Positions 5,045 to 8,403 of a stretch of DNA of 8,403 nt are shown piece by piece. Source of the DNA: JBGPYB01 sp041493035. Its GTDB lineage: Bacteria > Acidobacteriota > Vicinamibacteria > Fen-336. Every line of letters begins with the position of its first letter. Within the stretch, counting starts at the first letter, position 1. Position numbers and translations under genes: made by a program. The stretch is taken from contig JBGPYB010000187.1 in the NCBI GenBank assembly GCA_041493035.1, positions 1-8,403 of the forward strand, given 5' to 3'. The notes beneath the pieces are model-generated. The model was not told where the DNA came from. It saw only the letters and a program-made list of their open reading frames with translations, and did no database searches.

Positions 5045-6202
5045 TTGACCTCAACGAGCGCAAGCCCCCGTCTGCTGGTGTCCTGTGGGGAGTCGTCCGG
5101 GGATCTGTACGCCGCCGATCTGGTCCATCGGCTGAAGGATCGTTTTCGCGACCTCGAGTCCTTTGGCGTGGGGGGGGACCGGCTGGGCGGGGAGGGGACA
5201 CGCCTCCTGGCCCACATCGGAGAGCTGGCGGTGGTCGGGCTCGTCGAGGTGGTGCGCCACATCCCTCGGATTCGACGGATCCTCAGCCGCGTCGTCGATG
5301 CCCTGGACCGCCAGCGCCCGGACGCAGCCGTACTCATCGACTATCCCGACTTCAACCTGCGCCTGGCAAGGGAGTTGCGGCGTCGCGGCGTTCCGGTGCT
5401 GTACTACGTTTCGCCCCAGGTCTGGGCCTGGAAGCGGGGCCGCATCCGCACGATCCGCGACACGGTGTCGCGAATGCTCGTGATTTTCCCGTTCGAAGAG
5501 GCGCTCTACCGCGACGCAGGCGTGCCCGTGACCCATGTCGGCCATCCTCTCGTCGATCTGGTCCAGCCGGCGCCCGATCGCGGCGCCTTCCTGTCGGGGC
5601 TCGGTCTCGACCCGAAGCGGCCGGTGATCGGCCTGCTGCCGGGAAGCCGTCGGACCGAGGTGGCCAACAACTTCCCGCCGATCATCGACGCCGTTCGCCT
5701 CATCGCGGCGGAGCGCCCTGACGCCCAGTTTCTGCTCGCCGTCGCACCCCTCCTCGACACCGCTACCCTCGCGTCCCGCTGCGACGGCCTCCCCATTCGA
5801 GTGCTGGTCGGCCAGTCTCATGCGGCGGTCGGGGCGGCTGACGTGGCCGTCGTCGCGTCGGGGACGGCCACCGTCGAGACGGCGCTCCTCGGCACGCCGA
5901 TGGTTGTGGTCTATCGCGTCGCCCCGTTGACCTACGCCCTGGGGCGCCCCTTCATCAGCGTCCCCCACTTCGCGATGGTGAATCTCATCGCCGAACGACG
6001 CGTCGTCCCGGAGCTGATGCAATCCGACTTCACGCCCGAGCGCGTCGCGGCCGAGACCTTGTCTCTTCTTTCCGATGCCGGCCGCGCCCGGCGGATGCGA
6101 GAGGACCTGGCGGATGTCCGCCGCCGGCTCGGCGGACCTGGGGCCACGGCGCGGGTGGCCTCCATCGTCGGCGACCTCCTGTCGGCTCGACCCGGCGCGT
6201 GA
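5045..6202 (+). CDS. lpxB: Lipid-A-disaccharide synthase
   Basis: This GT19-family glycosyltransferase joins UDP-2,3-diacylglucosamine and lipid X to form lipid A disaccharide phosphate on the inner face of the cytoplasmic membrane. Family motifs run along the whole length: CGESSGDLYAADL near the N-terminus, GELAVVGLVEV, DYPDFNLRLA, YYVSPQVWAWKRGR, PFEEALYRDAGV, VGHPLVD, LLPGSRRTEV, VASGTATVETALLGTPMVVVYR and PHFAMVNLIA. From the TTG at 5045 the protein is 385 residues, the normal size for LpxB. The ATG at 4907 would add 46 residues without family resemblance; a GTG at 5078 would remove the first beta-strand. No Shine-Dalgarno precedes the TTG. The gene lacks the usual lpxD-fabZ-lpxA neighbours in this window and instead leads an operon with an unknown protein and a response regulator. 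Product call is very sure; the exact start is not. Confidence 0.95.
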   Translation: MTSTSASPRLLVSCGESSGDLYAADLVHRLKDRFRDLESFGVGGDRLGGEGTRLLAHIGELAVVGLVEVVRHIPRIRRILSRVVDALDRQRPDAAVLIDYPDFNLRLARELRRRGVPVLYYVSPQVWAWKRGRIRTIRDTVSRMLVIFPFEEALYRDAGVPVTHVGHPLVDLVQPAPDRGAFLSGLGLDPKRPVIGLLPGSRRTEVANNFPPIIDAVRLIAAERPDAQFLLAVAPLLDTATLASRCDGLPIRVLVGQSHAAVGAADVAVVASGTATVETALLGTPMVVVYRVAPLTYALGRPFISVPHFAMVNLIAERRVVPELMQSDFTPERVAAETLSLLSDAGRARRMREDLADVRRRLGGPGATARVASIVGDLLSARPGA

Positions 6203-6624
6203 CCCATCCTCTCACCGGCGCCGTTCGCCGCGCCGTCCCCCGGCCCCTCTCGGCCGAGACCCGGCGATACCTGGCTCTCCTCGATCGCCGGCTGGCAGCC
6301 GTCGAGCGGGCGGCGAGGGGAGAGGAGGTCCGACGCCGGCGCGAGGCGAAAACGACCCGAGTCCACGCGCGGCGTTTCCTGAAGCCCTACGAAGGCGCCT
6401 GGACCGATGGCGACGAGAACCTGGTACGAGGCCATCTCGATGCGTGGCCCCGGCCCGGCATCGACCCCGACGTGGCGGCGGCACAGACCCTGGCGGCGTG
6501 CGCTCGCACCCTCGCCGCCATCGAGGCCCCGGCATCGACCCTGTGGTTCTTCCTCTGGGAGATGGAATCCATGCTAGAATCCGGCGCCTTTGTGAGCCGC
6601 GCACAGATCCCCGGAGGTCGCTGA
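6199..6624 (+). CDS. Uncharacterised 141-aa protein between lpxB and the response regulator
   Basis: I do not recognise a family. The GTG start overlaps the lpxB stop in GTGA (6199-6202), and its own TGA shares the A with the next ATG (TGATG), so translation is probably coupled on both sides. Codon third positions are strongly GC-rich in this frame, as in its neighbours, which supports it being real. The protein begins with an Arg-rich N-terminal half (RRYLALLDRRLAAVERAARG, then RRRREAK) predicted to be helical, followed by KPYEGAWTDGDENLV and a second helical part with WFFLWEMESMLESG near the C-terminus. There is no signal peptide or clear transmembrane segment, so it should be cytoplasmic or peripherally membrane-bound through its basic face. 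A role linked to lipid A synthesis or to the receiver protein is suggested by position only. Confidence 0.72.
   Translation: MTHPLTGAVRRAVPRPLSAETRRYLALLDRRLAAVERAARGEEVRRRREAKTTRVHARRFLKPYEGAWTDGDENLVRGHLDAWPRPGIDPDVAAAQTLAACARTLAAIEAPASTLWFFLWEMESMLESGAFVSRAQIPGGR
6572..6580 (+). promoter_or_regulatory. Extended -10 promoter candidate for the response regulator
   Basis: TGCTAGAAT combines an extended -10 TGn with TAGAAT (5 of 6 to TATAAT), inside the 3' end of the unknown gene. A start near 6587 would leave a leader of about 37 nt with GGAGG at 6613-6617. The -35 region is weak. The response regulator could thus be expressed apart from lpxB. Confidence 0.35.
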
Positions 6625-7007
6625 TGGCCAAGAGGATCCTCGTTGTCGATGACGACGAGAACATTCTGAACCTCGAGAAGACGATTCTCGAGCAAAAGGG
6701 CTTCGACGTAACCGGCGCGGGGGGTGGTGTCGAGGCTCTCAAGCTGCTGGCGGAGCAGGAATTCGACCTGGTGCTCCTCGACGTCATGATGCCGGAGGTC
6801 GACGGCTTCACCGTCTGCCGCAAGATCAAGGAAGATCCGCGCCTCAAGGACGTCCCGGTGATCTTTCTGACGGCGCGCGGCGGTGGCGAAGCCCTGGCCG
6901 AAGGATTTGAGTCCGGGGCGGTGATGTACATCAACAAGCCTTTCACGGCCAACAAGCTCCTGACGATCGTCAACACCATGTTGGAGCCCGGAGCCGGCCT
7001 CGCCTGA
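6624..7007 (+). CDS. Single-domain response regulator (CheY-like receiver)
   Basis: This is a 127-residue stand-alone receiver domain. The acidic pocket is Asp9/Asp10/Asp11, the phosphoacceptor is Asp53 in LVLLDVMMP, the switch Thr is Thr83 in FLTAR, Tyr102 is the aromatic switch residue, and Lys105-Pro106 form the KP motif. No output domain follows; the protein stops after a short Ala/Gly tail, so it must act by protein-protein contact, as CheY or Spo0F do. GGAGG lies 6 nt before the ATG. The start overlaps the stop of the upstream gene (TGATG). No histidine kinase is in the window, so its input is unknown. The gene may be read from the lpxB promoter, the internal TAGAAT element, or both. 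Confidence 0.93.
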   Translation: MAKRILVVDDDENILNLEKTILEQKGFDVTGAGGGVEALKLLAEQEFDLVLLDVMMPEVDGFTVCRKIKEDPRLKDVPVIFLTARGGGEALAEGFESGAVMYINKPFTANKLLTIVNTMLEPGAGLA

Positions 7008-7040
7008 CTCGGCCTCGCCCTCCGTGGCCTCGGCGTATTG
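6996..7040. repeat. Degenerate 15-bp tandem repeat (three GGCCTCG units)
   Basis: GGCCTCG occurs at 6996, 7011 and 7026, exactly 15 bp apart; the first two units share GGCCTCGCC. The array covers the last codons and stop of the response regulator and most of the 45-bp gap before the next gene. It has no dyad symmetry of its own and no T-tract. Confidence 0.5.
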
Positions 7041-7052
7041 AACGAGGTCCTC

Positions 7053-7529
7053 ATGACATTGCTGGACAAGGCTCGTGCCGGCCAGAACACACTCGAGCGG
7101 ATCGCCAATGTGATCCCCGGATTCAAGGGCTATCGCGACCGTGAGCAGCGCCGCGACGCGGACCGGCTGGAGCGCGAGCACCTGGCGGGGCGCCTCGAGG
7201 AATGCAAGAAGCCTCTGAACGAAGCGGCGGCGGCGGTGAGCCGGTCGGGAAATCTCGACGGCATCAATGACATCGAGACGGCTCGTAAGCGCCTCGACAA
7301 GGTGATTGCGCGGATCCGCCACGCCGACCGCGGGTATTCCGGCTTCTTCGACGCGGTCAAGGTGGACGAAGCAGCGCTCGCTCGCGTCTACGAGTTCGAT
7401 CTCGGCCTCGCCGCGGACGTGGACGAGGTCCAGGCGGCGGCCGGCGATGCGAACGCGGTCATAGCGCGGATCGACGCCCTGGACGCTCGCCTTGCCGGCC
7501 GCGAGGCGATCCTGGCCGGGATCCAGTAA
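7053..7529 (+). CDS. Uncharacterised helical protein upstream of SPFH gene
   Basis: This 158-residue protein is rich in Ala, Arg, Asp, Glu and Leu and looks almost wholly alpha-helical, with coiled-coil-like stretches at about 28-60 (YRDREQRRDADRLEREHLA), 74-95 (IETARKRLDKVIARIRHAD) and 125-155. There is no signal peptide and no transmembrane segment. A short GYSGFFDAVKV segment links the two halves. I recall similar GYRDREQRR-type proteins of unknown function next to SPFH genes in other bacteria, but I cannot check this. GAGG lies 5 nt before the ATG at 7053; a TTG at 7038 in the same frame is less likely. Its TAA forms part of the Shine-Dalgarno of the SPFH gene 9 bp downstream, so the two are probably co-translated and may form a membrane scaffold complex. 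It is too short and too different to call PspA. Confidence 0.82.
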   Translation: MTLLDKARAGQNTLERIANVIPGFKGYRDREQRRDADRLEREHLAGRLEECKKPLNEAAAAVSRSGNLDGINDIETARKRLDKVIARIRHADRGYSGFFDAVKVDEAALARVYEFDLGLAADVDEVQAAAGDANAVIARIDALDARLAGREAILAGIQ

Positions 7530-7538
7530 GGAGCAGCC

Positions 7539-8403
7539 ATGGCCCTCGAGATCCTTCAGCACTTCGACGACTCCGGCGGCGAAATCGTTCATCGCGAGCC
7601 CCCGTCGGGCTCGGCCGACATCAAGCTCGGCGCGCAGCTCATCGTCCAGGACAACCAATGGGGCGTCTTCTTCAGGGACGGCAAGGCTCTCGATACCTTC
7701 TCTTCGGGGCGCCACACCCTGTCCACGATGAACCTGCCCCTCCTGGGCCGGATCATCGGCGCGGCGTTCGGCGGAAAGTCCCCCTTCCAGGCCCAGGTCT
7801 ACTTCATCAGCCGTCAGACCTTCACCGACCTCAAGTGGGGAACGAAGGAGCCCATCACCTTCCGCGACAGCGAGCTGTCCATGGTGCGCCTCCGCGCCTT
7901 CGGCCGCTTCTCGATGCGCGTGGCGGAACCTAACATCTTCCTGCAGCAGCTCGTGGGAACCCGAGGGGTTTTCACGACCGACGCGATCTCCGACTTCTTA
8001 CGCGACCTGTGCGTTGCCCGCTTGAACGACCTCCTGGGCGAAACGCTGAAGACGATCCTCGATCTTCCCCGCTACTACGACGAGCTGTCCGGAAGCCTCA
8101 AGGGGCGCGTCGCCGACGATTTCGGCAAGTACGGACTGGAGCTGGTCGACTTCCTCATCGGCGCCATCACGCCCCCCGAGGAAGTGCAGAAGATGATCGA
8201 CGAGAGGGCCGGCATGGGCGCCATCGGCGACATGCAGAAGTACATGGCTTTCAAGGCGGCCCGCGGCATCGAAGCCGCCGCCACGAACACGGGTACAGCC
8301 GGTGGCGCGGCCGGCCTCGGCCTCGGCGCAGGCATCGGCATGATGATGCCGCAGATGATCGCGGGTGCCATGGCGGCCCAGGGGCGCCCGGAGGCGGCAA
8401 CGC
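7539..8403 (+). CDS. SPFH-domain protein, YdjI / 'virion core protein' type (3' end outside window)
   Basis: An open frame begins at ATG 7539 behind AAGGAG (7528-7533) and continues without a stop to the window edge, giving 288 residues. The N-terminus has the pattern of the stand-alone SPFH family of B. subtilis YdjI: HREP (18-21), a GAQLIVQDNQWGVFFRDG strand pair (31-48), FSSGRHTLSTMNLPLL (54-69), and an SPFH core to about residue 225 ending in ITPPEEVQKMIDERAGMG. Beyond that comes a helical MQKYMAFKAARGIEAAA segment and a Gly/Ala/Met-rich stretch (about 252-282). Relatives often end in a zinc ribbon, which would lie past the window. SPFH proteins oligomerise on membranes; B. subtilis YdjI helps recruit PspA under envelope stress. 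There is no N-terminal transmembrane helix, so membrane contact would be peripheral or through partners. Confidence 0.9.
   Translation, partial: MALEILQHFDDSGGEIVHREPPSGSADIKLGAQLIVQDNQWGVFFRDGKALDTFSSGRHTLSTMNLPLLGRIIGAAFGGKSPFQAQVYFISRQTFTDLKWGTKEPITFRDSELSMVRLRAFGRFSMRVAEPNIFLQQLVGTRGVFTTDAISDFLRDLCVARLNDLLGETLKTILDLPRYYDELSGSLKGRVADDFGKYGLELVDFLIGAITPPEEVQKMIDERAGMGAIGDMQKYMAFKAARGIEAAATNTGTAGGAAGLGLGAGIGMMMPQMIAGAMAAQGRPEAAT

Noticed and set aside
5051..6022. 323-codon minus-strand frame inside lpxB
   Set aside because: It lies entirely opposite a strongly conserved glycosyltransferase and has no recognisable domain.
6075..6623. Upstream extension of the response regulator frame, suggesting a fusion protein
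   Set aside because: This part overlaps lpxB and the 141-aa gene in another frame, is Pro/Arg-rich, and the receiver domain starts precisely at the ATG at 6624 behind GGAGG.
6387..7715. 442-codon minus-strand frame opposite the receiver, helical and SPFH genes
   Set aside because: It spans three genes that have proper starts and ribosome-binding sites; the antisense product shows no domain.
1..8403. CRISPR array, insertion sequence, integrase, toxin-antitoxin or tRNA
   Set aside because: I found no regularly spaced repeats of CRISPR length, no transposase motifs or terminal repeats, no small paired toxin genes and no tRNA-like cloverleaf. Base composition is even throughout.

Overview
The window is GC-rich, densely coded DNA with no mobile element, CRISPR array, rRNA or tRNA that I can see. 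A lipid A disaccharide synthase (lpxB) and an EnvC-type divisome protein indicate a Gram-negative (diderm) bacterium. A GWxTD-domain lipoprotein-like protein, a Gly/Tyr-rich PEGA protein and a stand-alone SPFH protein together would fit Acidobacteriota or a related deep-branching phylum. That placement is inference from gene content, not a measured assignment.

Layout. (1) 1-1259, plus strand: the last 25 codons of an EnvC-like degenerate LytM protein, then an S41/PDZ 'carboxy-terminal protease' whose catalytic Ser and Lys are both replaced. (2) 1263-2669, minus strand: a secreted GWxTD-domain protein, convergent with the S41 gene (3 bp gap), with a good sigma70-like promoter. (3) 2747-3787, plus: a small secreted penicillin-binding transpeptidase with a twin-arginine-like leader. 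(4) 3797-4855, minus: a secreted Gly/Tyr/His-rich protein with two PEGA domains, convergent with the transpeptidase gene (9 bp gap). (5) 4856-5044: a divergent intergenic region with several palindromes and a TATACT box. (6) 5045-7007, plus: lpxB, an uncharacterised 141-aa protein and a single-domain response regulator, joined by stop/start overlaps. (7) 7053-8403, plus: a helical 158-aa protein and the first 288 residues of an SPFH protein of the Bacillus YdjI/'virion core' type, which runs off the window.

Functionally almost everything concerns the cell envelope: peptidoglycan hydrolase control (EnvC, S41), cross-linking (transpeptidase), exported surface or periplasmic proteins (GWxTD, PEGA), lipid A synthesis (LpxB) and membrane-stress scaffolding (SPFH and partner). 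The strongest unusual signal is the pair of tandem pseudo-enzymes at the left end: an M23-family protein lacking its HxH zinc motif next to an S41 protein lacking its Ser-Lys dyad. The second is the compact lpxB / unknown / receiver operon. I do not see a clear-cut undescribed defence or mobile system.
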